A stretch of 31,203 nucleotides of DNA from contig CAZCGA010000070.1 in assembly GCA_964498075.1 (NCBI GenBank), forward strand, positions 1 through 31,203, read 5' to 3'. The stretch is from CAZCGA01 sp964498075. Its GTDB lineage: Bacteria; Desulfobacterota; Binatia; HRBIN30. Every line of letters begins with the position of its first letter. Position 1 is the first letter of the stretch. The notes beneath the pieces are model-generated. The model worked only from the letters and a program-made list of their open reading frames with translations. It was not told the origin of the DNA and did no database searches. A program made the position numbers and the translations under genes. Below are positions 8,621 through 16,457 of this stretch, piece after piece.

Positions 8621-9832
8621 CAGCTCGATCGTCAGATCGTTATCTGCGGGCGGGCCGTCGCTGAAGGCGTTGGCGTACGCGGCTAGCGCCGGATCGCCAA
8701 CCTCGTCGGCCGTGTAGGCGAACTGCGCGTCGCCGTCGGCGATCGACGGCCACCAGTCACGCAGCCGCTGCGCCGCCGCCTCGGCGCGGGCACGCGGATA
8801 CTGGAAGGGCGGTCCAACCAACGCGTCGGCGATGATGTTGATGAAAGCCTCGGCGGTCTGCGCCCGTGAGGTGCGTTGCAGGTCCGGATGCGACGCAATC
8901 GACTGCAAGCGGCGACTGCGGATCTCCAACACGCCGTCGTGCAACCGCATGATCCGATAGGCGTGCGGGTACCCCGCCAGCGACGCGGTCGCGATGTTGT
9001 AGAGTCCGGCTTCTTCCTTCACGTCCTGGATGTGCAAGTGACCGGTGAAGGTCAAGCGGACGTCGTGCTTGCGCAGCAGGGCCTTCACCTCCGGCGAGTT
9101 CTCGACGTGGAACCACGAGAACGTCGGGTTCACCGCCTCCCCCGGAACGTGCTCGATGATGCTGTGGTGCAGCATGACGATGGTGTGGCGTGCGGGGTCG
9201 CGTTGCTTGGAGAGATCGTCATCGAGCCACGCAAGGATCTCAGGGCTGATGTAGCCGCGATCCTCGTCCGGCTTGGCGGAGCAGATCCCGACGAGATGCA
9301 CGTCGGGCGTCGGGTCGCAGCTGTACGCCGTGCGCTGCAGGCTGCTGAATCCAAAATCGCCGTACATGCGGGGGATGTCGGTGGTGCGCACCGGCGTCAC
9401 GTCGGGATCGAGATACGCCGGCGGCCGCAGCCGGTGCGAGCGCGGCTGATCGTGGTTGCCCGAGACGCAGAACACCGGCGCGCGGAAGCGGCTGAGCAGC
9501 TCGCGGGCTCGGTCGTGGTTGTACGGCTCGGAGTCCTTGGTCAGATCGCCGGCGACGAGGACGAAGTCCAGCTCGGGGATGGCGTTGATCTCGGCGATCG
9601 CCGCTTCGAGCAGCTCGACGCTCTGGTGGTACATGGTCGGCTCGTTGGGGATGTGCGGCGCGACCCAGCCGGTCGTGGGGTTGGGGACGGTGACGTGCGG
9701 ATCCGAGATCAAGGCGAAGGTGGACACGGGGTGCAATGTGGCGGGACGGGGCACCGGAGTCAACTGCTCGACGCCGGCGAATTCGTCGTTGAGCGTTGAA
9801 GCGATTTCTGCCAACGTGGCGTTGCGGCACAC
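8603..9832 (-). CDS. Calcineurin-like metallophosphoesterase
   Basis: The binuclear metal site of the family is complete: SDPHV (Asp44, His46), VAGDLTKDS (Asp96), SGNHDQP (Asn126, His127), LHHS, and TGHLHIQD. The order and spacing resemble CpdA-type cyclic-nucleotide phosphodiesterases and other class III phosphohydrolases, but the substrate is not fixed by sequence. The C-terminal 120 residues are outside the core fold. No signal peptide is visible, so it is probably cytoplasmic. The start is unsure. GTG at 9832 gives 409 residues with a 36-residue leader lacking obvious fold. GTG at 9727 (VSTFALISDPH) starts right at the first beta strand. Neither has a convincing ribosome-binding site. It diverges from the VOC gene with a 17-base gap if the outer start is right. 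Confidence 0.85.
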   Translation of the reverse strand: MCRNATLAEIASTLNDEFAGVEQLTPVPRPATLHPVSTFALISDPHVTVPNPTTGWVAPHIPNEPTMYHQSVELLEAAIAEINAIPELDFVLVAGDLTKDSEPYNHDRARELLSRFRAPVFCVSGNHDQPRSHRLRPPAYLDPDVTPVRTTDIPRMYGDFGFSSLQRTAYSCDPTPDVHLVGICSAKPDEDRGYISPEILAWLDDDLSKQRDPARHTIVMLHHSIIEHVPGEAVNPTFSWFHVENSPEVKALLRKHDVRLTFTGHLHIQDVKEEAGLYNIATASLAGYPHAYRIMRLHDGVLEIRSRRLQSIASHPDLQRTSRAQTAEAFINIIADALVGPPFQYPRARAEAAAQRLRDWWPSIADGDAQFAYTADEVGDPALAAYANAFSDGPPADNDLTIELGDRES

Positions 9833-9849
9833 AGCGGAAGGAGGGCACC

Positions 9850-10383
9850 ATGGGCTTTCATCACACGGCGTTCGCGACGCGCGATCTGCAGGCGACGCAT
9901 CGGTTCTACAGCGAGGCGATGGGCTTCGATCTGGTCAAGGTGATCGCCGCACCGACCGAGAACGGCGGTTGGGCCAAGCATCTCTTCTACGAGATCAGCC
10001 CGGACGAGTTCATCGCGTTCTGGGACCTGCACGACGACAGTCTGCCGTCGACATGGTCGCCCTCCATCTCGACCGGCATGGGCTTGCCGATCTGGGTGAA
10101 CCACCTCGCCTTCCGCGCCACCGATCTGCCCGACATCGAAGCCCGCAAGCAACGCTGGCTGGATCACGGCCTCACGGTCAGCGAGATCGACCACGGCTGG
10201 TGCACGTCGATCTACGCCGTCGACCCGAACGGCATCCTCGTCGAGTTCTGCACGACGACGCGCGCCATGACCGCCGCCGATCGCGAGGAGGCCCGCCGGC
10301 TGCTCACCGACCCACAGCCGCCGCTGGAAGCGCCGCCGCGCGCCGTGATGCACCACCCCAAGGCGCGGCAAACCGCGGCGTGA
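9850..10383 (+). CDS. VOC (glyoxalase/bleomycin-resistance/dioxygenase) superfamily protein
   Basis: This 177-residue protein is built from two beta-alpha-beta-beta-beta modules. The first starts MGFHHTAFATRDLQATHRFY and the second at IWVNHLAFRATDLPDIEA. Candidate metal ligands in the usual places are His5, His85 and Glu132 (GILVEF). The fold covers glyoxalase I, extradiol dioxygenases and others, so the reaction is unassigned. The start is fixed by a strong ribosome-binding site AAGGAGG at 9838-9844 just before the ATG; the longer open frame back to 9796 would bury it. The last 45 residues (ADREEARRLL, then Pro/Ala-rich) lie outside the fold. It converges on the exported-protein gene ending at 10444. 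Confidence 0.88.
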   Translation: MGFHHTAFATRDLQATHRFYSEAMGFDLVKVIAAPTENGGWAKHLFYEISPDEFIAFWDLHDDSLPSTWSPSISTGMGLPIWVNHLAFRATDLPDIEARKQRWLDHGLTVSEIDHGWCTSIYAVDPNGILVEFCTTTRAMTAADREEARRLLTDPQPPLEAPPRAVMHHPKARQTAA

Positions 10384-10443
10384 TCCGAGCCGTTCGCGGC
10401 GGTTGCCCCTCCGGCGACGCCGCTGTTCAGCGCAGCTCTCCAG

Positions 10444-10971
10444 CTACGACGCCTTCAGCGCCGTGAGCTTCGGCGCGTCGATTTTCTTCCACCACTCCTG
10501 GAGCAGCTTGCTGTCGAGCCCGTTGATGCTGATCTCGACCAGGAAGCAGTCGGCAACGAAGACGGTCAGCGCACCGGCCTTGTCCTCGTTGGTGTACTTC
10601 TCGATGGCGGGGTAGCCGTCCAGCGTGAACCCCTTCGCGTAGCCCTGCGCACTCTCGTGGTTGAACGGTGCGGACCCGGCGTGCGCCGCGGCGAAGAACT
10701 CATTGCCCGTGCCGTCGGTGATCCTGACGGTCACGGACTCGTCCGCATCCTCCTCGCCCCGGTGGTAGACGCGCGACACCTCGCTGAGCCTGAAACCCAC
10801 GGCCGACGTGGTGGTCCCACCCGCCTTCTCGGCGACGAAACCTTCGACCTTGTCCGGCAGCAACGGCATCAGCTTGGAGAAGGGCACCGGCTCGGTCGCC
10901 GGTTGTGCCAGCGCGACACCAGTCAGCAAGAGCAAGACGGTACCTGCACCGCCGATGGCTGATCGTCTCAT
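10444..10971 (-). CDS. Small exported protein of unknown function
   Basis: This 175-residue protein begins MRRSAIGGAGTVLLLLTGVALAQP, a clear Sec signal peptide with likely cleavage after ALA. The mature part is hydrophilic with a probable mixed alpha/beta fold (LMPLLPDKVEGFVAEKAGG, then SRVYHRGEEDADESVTVRI, then DCFLVEISING). It has one Cys and no lipobox, so it should be periplasmic. I do not recognise a named family. The start is decided by a near-perfect AAGGAGGT six bases before the ATG at 10971; the longer frame from GTG at 10986 would begin inside that site. It is the last gene of a three-gene minus-strand run behind the ATP-grasp gene (61-base gap). Confidence 0.75.
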   Translation of the reverse strand: MRRSAIGGAGTVLLLLTGVALAQPATEPVPFSKLMPLLPDKVEGFVAEKAGGTTTSAVGFRLSEVSRVYHRGEEDADESVTVRITDGTGNEFFAAAHAGSAPFNHESAQGYAKGFTLDGYPAIEKYTNEDKAGALTVFVADCFLVEISINGLDSKLLQEWWKKIDAPKLTALKAS

Positions 10972-11032
10972 CGAGACCTCCTTCACGAGGGTACGTCCGA
11001 GCGCAGCCGGGTAAGACCAGCCGGCGAGCCAG

Positions 11033-12046
11033 TCAAAACTTCTCGGCGCCGCTCAACACGCGCGGTGCCGGCAACGCCGGCTCGAGCAGCAAGGCCTCGG
11101 CGATGTAGCGATCGAGGTCGAAGAAGTCCCGGTACTCCGGAATATGCTTGAACTGCCGATCGATCAGCATGTGGTGGCTGTCGGTGTCGACCTCGATGAC
11201 GTACGGCCCGCCGCTCCCGGTGCGGATGACGTCGACGACGCCGATGCGGAGCCCGACCACCTCGGCGGCCCGCAAGGCGATCTTCTTGGCTTCCTCGCTC
11301 GCGCCGTGGAGAAAGCGGTACTTGGCGCCGAGGGCCACATTGATGATCCAGTCGGACGGGCGGAGGTAGCGATCGCGATAGCGCTCGGTCCAGAGGACGA
11401 TCTGGTTGTCGACGATATAAGCGCGCAGTAGCTGCCCCGGCGTGACCGAGCGCGCGCCGAAGTCGGCGACCAGACGCTGCAGATAGAACGGCGCCGGATA
11501 CGTCAGTCGATCGCCGTGCAGTCGCCGCCTTCCGTCCGACACCAAGTCGATGGTGCATTGGTGGCTGCCACTGTCGCCGACGAGCTGGTCGCCGTCATAC
11601 CAGACCACGACGTGTCCTTGCCCGGCGCAGGAGTAGCGCTCCTTGAGGATGGCGAAACCGTGTCGGCGAATGAACTCTCGTGCGTCGGCGGGGTCGGAGC
11701 TGACCAACGTGTCCGGCACCGGTACGCCGCGGTCGAGCAAGCGTTCCTGGGTGGCGACCTTGTCCCAACACAAGTCCTGCACCGTGAAGCTGGTGGCGAT
11801 CTCGGCGCGCGGGAACAAGGCGCGCACCAATGCGGCGGGCGATTCCGGGGCCGCTGTCGCCGCGGGGTGATCGAACGGCAGCACGTAGAGGCGATGGACG
11901 TCCTGGCACCGCTGGCGATTGACCAGAGCGCTCTCGATCGTCAGCGGCTGAATCTCACCGCCGGCCGCCGCGGCCGCGGCGCACAGATCCCGGATCACGG
12001 GCTCGACGAAGGGCGCGAAGTCTCGGCCGTATAGACATGCAATCAT
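11033..12046 (-). CDS. ATP-grasp domain protein, substrate unknown
   Basis: The 337-residue protein has the three parts of the ATP-grasp fold: an N-terminal pre-grasp domain (MIACLYGRDFAPFVEPVIRD), a linker entering the central domain at CWDKVATQERLLDRGVPVPDT, and the ATP-binding core. In the core are ILKERYSCAGQGHVVV (adenine-binding lysine and flexible loop), YLQRLVADFG, and VIEVDTDSHH near the end, where the metal-binding E-x-N usually reads EVN. The change of N to D is mild. Proteins of this fold ligate a carboxylate to an amine or thiol (RimK-like, glutathione synthetase-like); which pair is used here cannot be told. It lies 43 bases behind an inactive HtrA-like gene and ahead of an exported protein gene. 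Confidence 0.8.
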   Translation of the reverse strand: MIACLYGRDFAPFVEPVIRDLCAAAAAAGGEIQPLTIESALVNRQRCQDVHRLYVLPFDHPAATAAPESPAALVRALFPRAEIATSFTVQDLCWDKVATQERLLDRGVPVPDTLVSSDPADAREFIRRHGFAILKERYSCAGQGHVVVWYDGDQLVGDSGSHQCTIDLVSDGRRRLHGDRLTYPAPFYLQRLVADFGARSVTPGQLLRAYIVDNQIVLWTERYRDRYLRPSDWIINVALGAKYRFLHGASEEAKKIALRAAEVVGLRIGVVDVIRTGSGGPYVIEVDTDSHHMLIDRQFKHIPEYRDFFDLDRYIAEALLLEPALPAPRVLSGAEKF

Positions 12047-12089
12047 TGTGGTGGCGCGACGGGGTGGTGAAGCTCAGCCGGACCGCGGC

Positions 12090-12989
12090 TTATGCGAAGA
12101 ACTCCTCGGCGTTGCCGGAGGGGACGGCGACCTGGGTCACTTGGTTGTTGCGGAAGACGCGAAAGTTGATCTGCTCGCCGGCACGGTGCGTCCACAGGCA
12201 CGTGTACAATTCGCGCCGGCCGGTGATGCGATGGTCGTCGACGGCGAGCACGACGTCGCCGGCGCGCAGTCCTGCCTGCTCGCCGGGCGCCCCAGGCAAC
12301 ACGCCGGCGATGACGACATGCTCGCGGAAGGTGTAACAATAGAAGCCGATCCAGGCACGTGACGGCCGCGTCACCCGCCGACCGTGGCGCAGCAGCTCGT
12401 CGCGGTGTTCGAGATAGTCGTCGACCGGAATGGCGAGCGTGAAGCGACCGACTTCGCCGAGGTCCAGCGATACGATACCCACCACGCGCCCCAGCATATC
12501 GAGGAGCGGTGCACCGCCGAGCCCTGGGTTCATGGCCGTGGTGATGACAGCGCGCTCCAGCGAATACTCCCAGTAGGCGTCGAACGGCGCGAGCGAGGTG
12601 ATCGCGCCGTTGTTGGCGCGCCGCCGATTCTCGTCCGCAGCCGCGGCGATGAAGATCTCCTGCCCGACACGCAACTCCGCAGACCGGCATAACCGCAGCG
12701 CCGCCAGGGCCTTCGGCCCGATGTCGATGACCGCGATGCCGCTGGCGAAGTCCTGCGCCACGACCGCCCCGTCGACGGTTGTGTCATCGAGGAGAGTGAC
12801 TTGCGCCGCGCGCGTCCCGAGCACGACGTAGTTCACCGTCAGGACGAGGCCGGCGGCATCGATGACCACGCCGCTACCGTATCGCTCCGTACCGAGGATC
12901 GCCGCCGAGGGATGATCCTCCGACACGGTCGTCCGCAATGCCACTGTCGCCGGCAGCACCAGCTCGATGAGCTTCACTGAGGCATTCAT
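12090..12989 (-). CDS. HtrA/DegP-like protein with PDZ domain and no catalytic triad
   Basis: The 299-residue protein follows the trypsin-like S1C layout (about 1-205) with one PDZ domain (about 210-290: VVIAGVLPGAPGEQAGLRAG). All three triad positions are replaced. LTNNHVV of DegP reads LTVNYVV (Tyr54 for His), TDIALI reads SGIAVI (Gly84 for Asp), and the GNSGG loop reads NPGLGGAP (Gly158 for Ser). It should therefore not cleave peptides but may still bind them. No signal peptide is present, so a cytoplasmic place is likely, unlike normal HtrA. The ATG at 12989 (MNASVK) is chosen because the frame upstream runs antisense through pabB. It heads a three-gene run and diverges from pabB. Confidence 0.85.
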   Translation of the reverse strand: MNASVKLIELVLPATVALRTTVSEDHPSAAILGTERYGSGVVIDAAGLVLTVNYVVLGTRAAQVTLLDDTTVDGAVVAQDFASGIAVIDIGPKALAALRLCRSAELRVGQEIFIAAAADENRRRANNGAITSLAPFDAYWEYSLERAVITTAMNPGLGGAPLLDMLGRVVGIVSLDLGEVGRFTLAIPVDDYLEHRDELLRHGRRVTRPSRAWIGFYCYTFREHVVIAGVLPGAPGEQAGLRAGDVVLAVDDHRITGRRELYTCLWTHRAGEQINFRVFRNNQVTQVAVPSGNAEEFFA

Positions 12990-13076
12990 AGGACGCTGAG
13001 CATGTGACGCTGCTTCCGGTCTACGTTGGTTGCAACTCCGAAACGTCCTCGTTACAGCTCCCAGGGCAGGAATAGC

Positions 13077-14438
13077 ATGGTGACGCAAGAAGTCGAGTTG
13101 CCGGTCACGCCGACCGCGCTGCTCACGCGGTGTGCGCATGAGCCGTTCGTCTTCCTTCTCGACGGCGGCACCGTGCACTCGTGGGCAATGGGGCGTGCGC
13201 TGCTGGGGTTTCGCCCCCGCGCGACGTTGCGCGTCACGGCCGACGGCGGCGCGACCGTGTGCGACGGTGAGCCGCAACAATGGCACGGCGATCCGTTCAC
13301 GCTGCTTGACCGCTTCCACCAGCAGGGCGCCGGGACAGCCCGGGGTGCGTCGTTCCTGGGGGGCGGGGTGTTGGCGGCGCTGAGCTACGACTTGCGCCAC
13401 TGGGTCGAGCGTCTTCCGAACGGCGGCCGTGACGATCTCGGTCTGCCGGTGCTGCACGCCGCCTACTACGACTGGCTGCTGTCGTACTCATACGCGGAGC
13501 GCCGCTATCAGCTGTCGTCGGCCCATTGCTCGCCCCGCGAGCTGCGCGCCATCGCTGACCAGCTGCAGGCACTGGTCGCCGCGCCAGCCGCTGCGGCAAC
13601 ACCGTCACCGGCCGTGCAGCCCATCCTGGAGTGCGGTCAGGGACGCTATCTCGCGGCGGTGCGCGCCGTGCTCGACTATATCGCGGCGGGTGACGTGTAC
13701 CAGGTCAACCTCTCACAGCGCTTCGCGATCTCACTTCCGTCCGCACCCGCGACGCTGTTCGGCGCTCTGCAACGGCACGCGATGCCGTTCGCGGGGTATG
13801 TGGACCTCGGTGACTTCGTGCTGGTCTCCAACTCGCCGGAGTGTTTCCTCACGCTGCAGGGCGACGCGCTCGCGACCTTCCCGATCAAGGGAACCCGGCC
13901 GCGGGGTGCCGATGAGTCGGCCGATCGTGCGCTGCGTCGGGCGCTGCAGGAGGACGGCAAAGAGCGCGCCGAGCACGTCATGATCGTGGACTTGGAGCGC
14001 AACGACCTCGGCAAGGTCTGTCGTACGGGGAGCATTCGGGTCGGGGAGTTCGCCCGCATCCACACCTTTCCTTCCCTGCACCATCTGGTGTCAAACGTCA
14101 CCGGCCGGTTGCGAGAGGGGACGGCGTTGGCCGACGTCCTGCGCGCCACTTTCCCGGGCGGCTCGATCACTGGAGCGCCGAAGGTCCGCGCCATGGAGAT
14201 CATCGACGAGTTGGAGCCCGTGCGTCGGGGATTCTACACCGGGGCGATCGGGTTCATCGGTGGCAACCGTGACGCCGTCTTCAACCTGGCGATTCGCACG
14301 GCCGTTGCGAGTGGGCGGGAGTTCACTTACCATGCCGGCGGTGGCATCGTGGCGGACTCGGATCCCATCCGCGAGTACGAGGAAACTCTCCTGAAGGCGC
14401 AGCCCTTCTTCGCAGCGCTGGCCGCCACGGCTGGATGA
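13077..14438 (+). CDS. pabB: Aminodeoxychorismate synthase component I
   Basis: PabB aminates chorismate to 4-amino-4-deoxychorismate, the first step of p-aminobenzoate synthesis for folate, using ammonia from a glutaminase subunit. Over 453 residues it shows the chorismate-binding domain from about 190 on: AGDVYQVNLSQRF, SNSPECFL, PIKGTRPRG, IVDLERNDLGKVC, FPGGSITGAPKVRAMEII and HAGGGIVADSDP. The lysine in PIKGT is the PabB mark; anthranilate synthase has PIAGT there. The ATG at 13077 follows GGCAGGAAT, and a weak promoter-like pair (TTGCAA at 13030, TACAGC at 13053) precedes it. It overlaps pabC by ATGA, so translation is coupled. No glutaminase gene (pabA) is in the window. Confidence 0.94.
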   Translation: MVTQEVELPVTPTALLTRCAHEPFVFLLDGGTVHSWAMGRALLGFRPRATLRVTADGGATVCDGEPQQWHGDPFTLLDRFHQQGAGTARGASFLGGGVLAALSYDLRHWVERLPNGGRDDLGLPVLHAAYYDWLLSYSYAERRYQLSSAHCSPRELRAIADQLQALVAAPAAAATPSPAVQPILECGQGRYLAAVRAVLDYIAAGDVYQVNLSQRFAISLPSAPATLFGALQRHAMPFAGYVDLGDFVLVSNSPECFLTLQGDALATFPIKGTRPRGADESADRALRRALQEDGKERAEHVMIVDLERNDLGKVCRTGSIRVGEFARIHTFPSLHHLVSNVTGRLREGTALADVLRATFPGGSITGAPKVRAMEIIDELEPVRRGFYTGAIGFIGGNRDAVFNLAIRTAVASGREFTYHAGGGIVADSDPIREYEETLLKAQPFFAALAATAG

Positions 14439-15307
14439 GCGCGCCGCTCCCGAAATTCGTCTACCTCAACGGGCGCGTGGTACCGGCGACGCGCGCTCGG
14501 ATCAGCGTCTTCGATCGCGGCTTGCTATACAGCGACGGGCTGTTCGAGACCTTTCGCGCCTACCGCGGGCAGCCCTTTGCGCTGGAAGAGCACGTGGCGC
14601 GTCTCCAGTCCTCCGCGCTCTTTCTGGGAATCGGGCTGCCGCGGACGCCGTGGCGCGATGCCGTCGAAAGCGTCCTGCGGCGCAATGAGTTGATGGCCAC
14701 TGACGCCGCGGTGCGCATCACTGTGACCCGCGGAGTGGCCACTCCAGCGCTGCTGCCGCCACCCCGCATCCATCCGACGCTGATCATCCACGCGGGCACG
14801 CTCGACCCGGGCATCGCGAAGGTGCAGCGGCGGGGAGCGCGGGTGACACTCCTGCCGTTCTCCCGCGACGGGTTCCTCGCCGAACACAAGGTGCTCAACT
14901 ACCTTCCAGCGGTGCTTGGAAAAGTCATTGCGGCGCGCCACAGTGCGTTCGAGGCGCTGTTCGTGGACGCCAGCGGTCTGCTTACCGAAGGGACCACCGC
15001 CAACGTGTTTGTGTGGCACAAGGGCCACCTGCTGACGCCGCCGCTCACCAGCCTTCTCCCCGGTCTCACGCGCCGGCTGGTCATCGAGGCGGCCGTGGCC
15101 GACGGCCTCCGCGTCAGCGAACGACCGCTGACCACACACAACCTGCTGGACGCGGACGAAGCGTTCTTGACCTCGTCCTTGGCGGAAGTCGTACCGATCG
15201 TTGCCGTAGACGCGCGGAGCATTGCCGACGGAGCAGTGGGTCCGCATACGCAACGAATGCAGCGCCTCTACCGCCAAATGGTTGACCGGGCGCTGGCGCG
15301 GACATAG
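14435..15307 (+). CDS. pabC: Aminodeoxychorismate lyase / class IV aminotransferase
   Basis: This fold-type IV PLP enzyme of 290 residues probably splits 4-amino-4-deoxychorismate into p-aminobenzoate and pyruvate. Family landmarks are YLNGRVVPATRARISVFDRG, GLFETFRAYRG, the PLP lysine in EHKVLNYLP (Lys152), and LTEGTTANVF (Glu185 and the cofactor-phosphate region; many relatives have SN rather than TAN here). A branched-chain or D-amino-acid aminotransferase would share most of these motifs. The coupling to pabB, whose stop overlaps this start by ATGA, makes PabC the better reading. It ends 135 bases before the next gene. Confidence 0.87.
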   Translation: MSAPLPKFVYLNGRVVPATRARISVFDRGLLYSDGLFETFRAYRGQPFALEEHVARLQSSALFLGIGLPRTPWRDAVESVLRRNELMATDAAVRITVTRGVATPALLPPPRIHPTLIIHAGTLDPGIAKVQRRGARVTLLPFSRDGFLAEHKVLNYLPAVLGKVIAARHSAFEALFVDASGLLTEGTTANVFVWHKGHLLTPPLTSLLPGLTRRLVIEAAVADGLRVSERPLTTHNLLDADEAFLTSSLAEVVPIVAVDARSIADGAVGPHTQRMQRLYRQMVDRALART

Positions 15308-15381
15308 CACTTTTTCGTCACCTCACCTGCACGTGTTCGTCTCCGCAGCCCTCGGTGTGTCGTTCCGCTCTGCCGCCTCGC

Positions 15382-15398
15382 CTGGCAACTTAATTGCT
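15382..15398 (+). promoter_or_regulatory. Sigma-54 (RpoN) type -24/-12 promoter candidate
   Basis: CTGGCAACTTAATTGCT fits the YTGGCACGRNNNTTGCW consensus at both conserved blocks (TGGCA at -24, TTGCT at -12) with exact spacing. It lies 44 bases before the ATG at 15443, so a short leader would result. An enhancer-binding activator would be required; no binding site for one is evident here. Confidence 0.55.
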
Positions 15399-15442
15399 CG
15401 TTGCGCACTCCGCGACCCACGTCGGGAGAATGGAGGCGCATC

Positions 15443-15829
15443 ATGGACCCACGCGAGATTGCCGGACCGGTGCTGCAAGAGTTGCTCGGTGCGCACGCCA
15501 TCCTACCCGAGCAGTACTGGGGCCTGATCAAGGGCTCCCCAGCATGCGGCGAGCGCGCCCTGATGTGGGCAGTCTTGACCGACGGCATCGAATGCTACCG
15601 CCAGAACGCCCAAGCCACGTCCGCCGAGAAGCAGGTGGCATTCAAGGAAGCCGAGAGCTGGATCTCGCGCACCGACTGGGACTGGCCGTTCTCATTTGTC
15701 AACCTGTGTGAGGTATTCGGCCTGAGTCCGGCCGCGTTGCGGCAGGCGCTGACGCCTCGGAGGAGACGGTCTCCACAGCGGGTCTACCGCCGGCAGCGCT
15801 TTCGGCCCGCCACCCTGCACGCCGCCTGA
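15443..15829 (+). CDS. Small soluble protein of unknown function
   Basis: This 128-residue protein starts at an ATG behind GGAGG, which settles the start over the longer frame from 15401. The central part (GERALMWAVLTDGIECYRQN, then EAESWISRTDWDWPFSFVNL, then CEVFGLSPAALRQAL) is helical and aromatic-rich and ends in a helix-turn-helix-like segment. The C-terminal tail is strongly basic (RRRRSPQRVYRRQRFR), which suggests nucleic-acid binding. From memory I associate this pattern with conserved hypothetical proteins in Deltaproteobacteria and related phyla, but no function is known to me. A sigma-54-like promoter precedes it, so it may respond to nitrogen status, motility or another activator-controlled signal. 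Confidence 0.75.
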   Translation: MDPREIAGPVLQELLGAHAILPEQYWGLIKGSPACGERALMWAVLTDGIECYRQNAQATSAEKQVAFKEAESWISRTDWDWPFSFVNLCEVFGLSPAALRQALTPRRRRSPQRVYRRQRFRPATLHAA

Positions 15830-15952
15830 GCGGCGGCAAGGCACTCCCAACCGGACAGCGGTCCCTCGGCCCGCGCGGGTGCGTGGCTTTTCTTCGATCC
15901 GTGGCTGTGGTATCCCCGGTGGCCTTGATCCTCAGCATGCAAGGAGGCCTCG

Positions 15953-16294
15953 ATGCAACAGCCGAACACCGGTAGCGCCGAGCAACAGCAGCTGCAAGAA
16001 AAGGTCTGGACGTTTGCGCAACGGGGCGTCGTACTGCTGGTCGCCATGCTCGCCGGCCTCTTCATCGGCTACCAGCTGTGGGGACAGGCCGGAGCCCTCA
16101 AAGAACAGGTCTCGCAGTTGGAAGAGCGCGTCAACATTCGCGAGAAAGAGCGCGACACGCTGAAGAGCCAGATGGCGATCATCGATCGCGACAAGAAGGA
16201 GGTCGAGAAGCGCCTGCTCGACCTGCAAGCGCGCTGCGCGCCGGCGGCGGCGGCGGGAGCCGCGGCGGCTGGTGCCGCACCGGCGAATCCGTAG
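15953..16294 (+). CDS. Single-pass membrane protein with coiled coil
   Basis: A 113-residue protein with a polar N-terminus (1-23), one transmembrane helix (about 24-43, RGVVLLVAMLAGLFIGYQLW), a charged coiled coil (about 48-92, LKEQVSQLEERVNIREKERD onward) and an Ala-rich tail. The layout, membrane anchor then heptad-rich helix, recalls FtsB/FtsL- or LapA-like small proteins, but no defining motif is present. AAGGAGG at 15941-15947 fixes the ATG at 15953. It lies 163 bases ahead of ffh and has its own gap on both sides, so it may be a single-gene unit. Function unknown. Confidence 0.75.
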   Translation: MQQPNTGSAEQQQLQEKVWTFAQRGVVLLVAMLAGLFIGYQLWGQAGALKEQVSQLEERVNIREKERDTLKSQMAIIDRDKKEVEKRLLDLQARCAPAAAAGAAAAGAAPANP

Positions 16295-16381
16295 TTTTCT
16301 CGAAGCGGTCGCGCTGACATCGTCGCGCCGAGGGGGTGCGAGACGCGGTCGCGCGCCCGACGGACGGCGCGGGACGTTTTC

Positions 16382-16410
16382 TTGACAACCCAGTGTCCTT
16401 TCTATAGCGT
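16382..16410 (+). promoter_or_regulatory. Sigma-70 type promoter candidate for the ffh operon
   Basis: A perfect -35 box TTGACA at 16382-16387 is followed by -10 candidates TATAGC (15-base spacer) or TAGCGT at 16405-16410 (17-base spacer). It lies in the 163-base gap before ffh, so it probably drives the ffh-rpsP-khpA-rimM-trmD-rplS run. The leader would be about 40 bases. Confidence 0.55.
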
Positions 16411-16457
16411 CCGGGATCTCCAATCGCCTGCACCCTGCCAAGCGGGGACTAGGGAAC

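Noticed and set aside
12090..12989. Active DegP/HtrA protease
   Set aside because: His, Asp and Ser of the triad are all replaced and no signal peptide is present.
12990..13457. N-terminal extension of the HtrA-like gene to 13457
   Set aside because: The extra 156 codons lie antisense inside pabB and look non-homologous; MNASVK at 12989 fits the fold start.
13077..14438. Anthranilate synthase component I (TrpE)
   Set aside because: PIKGT rather than PIAGT, and coupling to a pabC-like gene, favour PabB.
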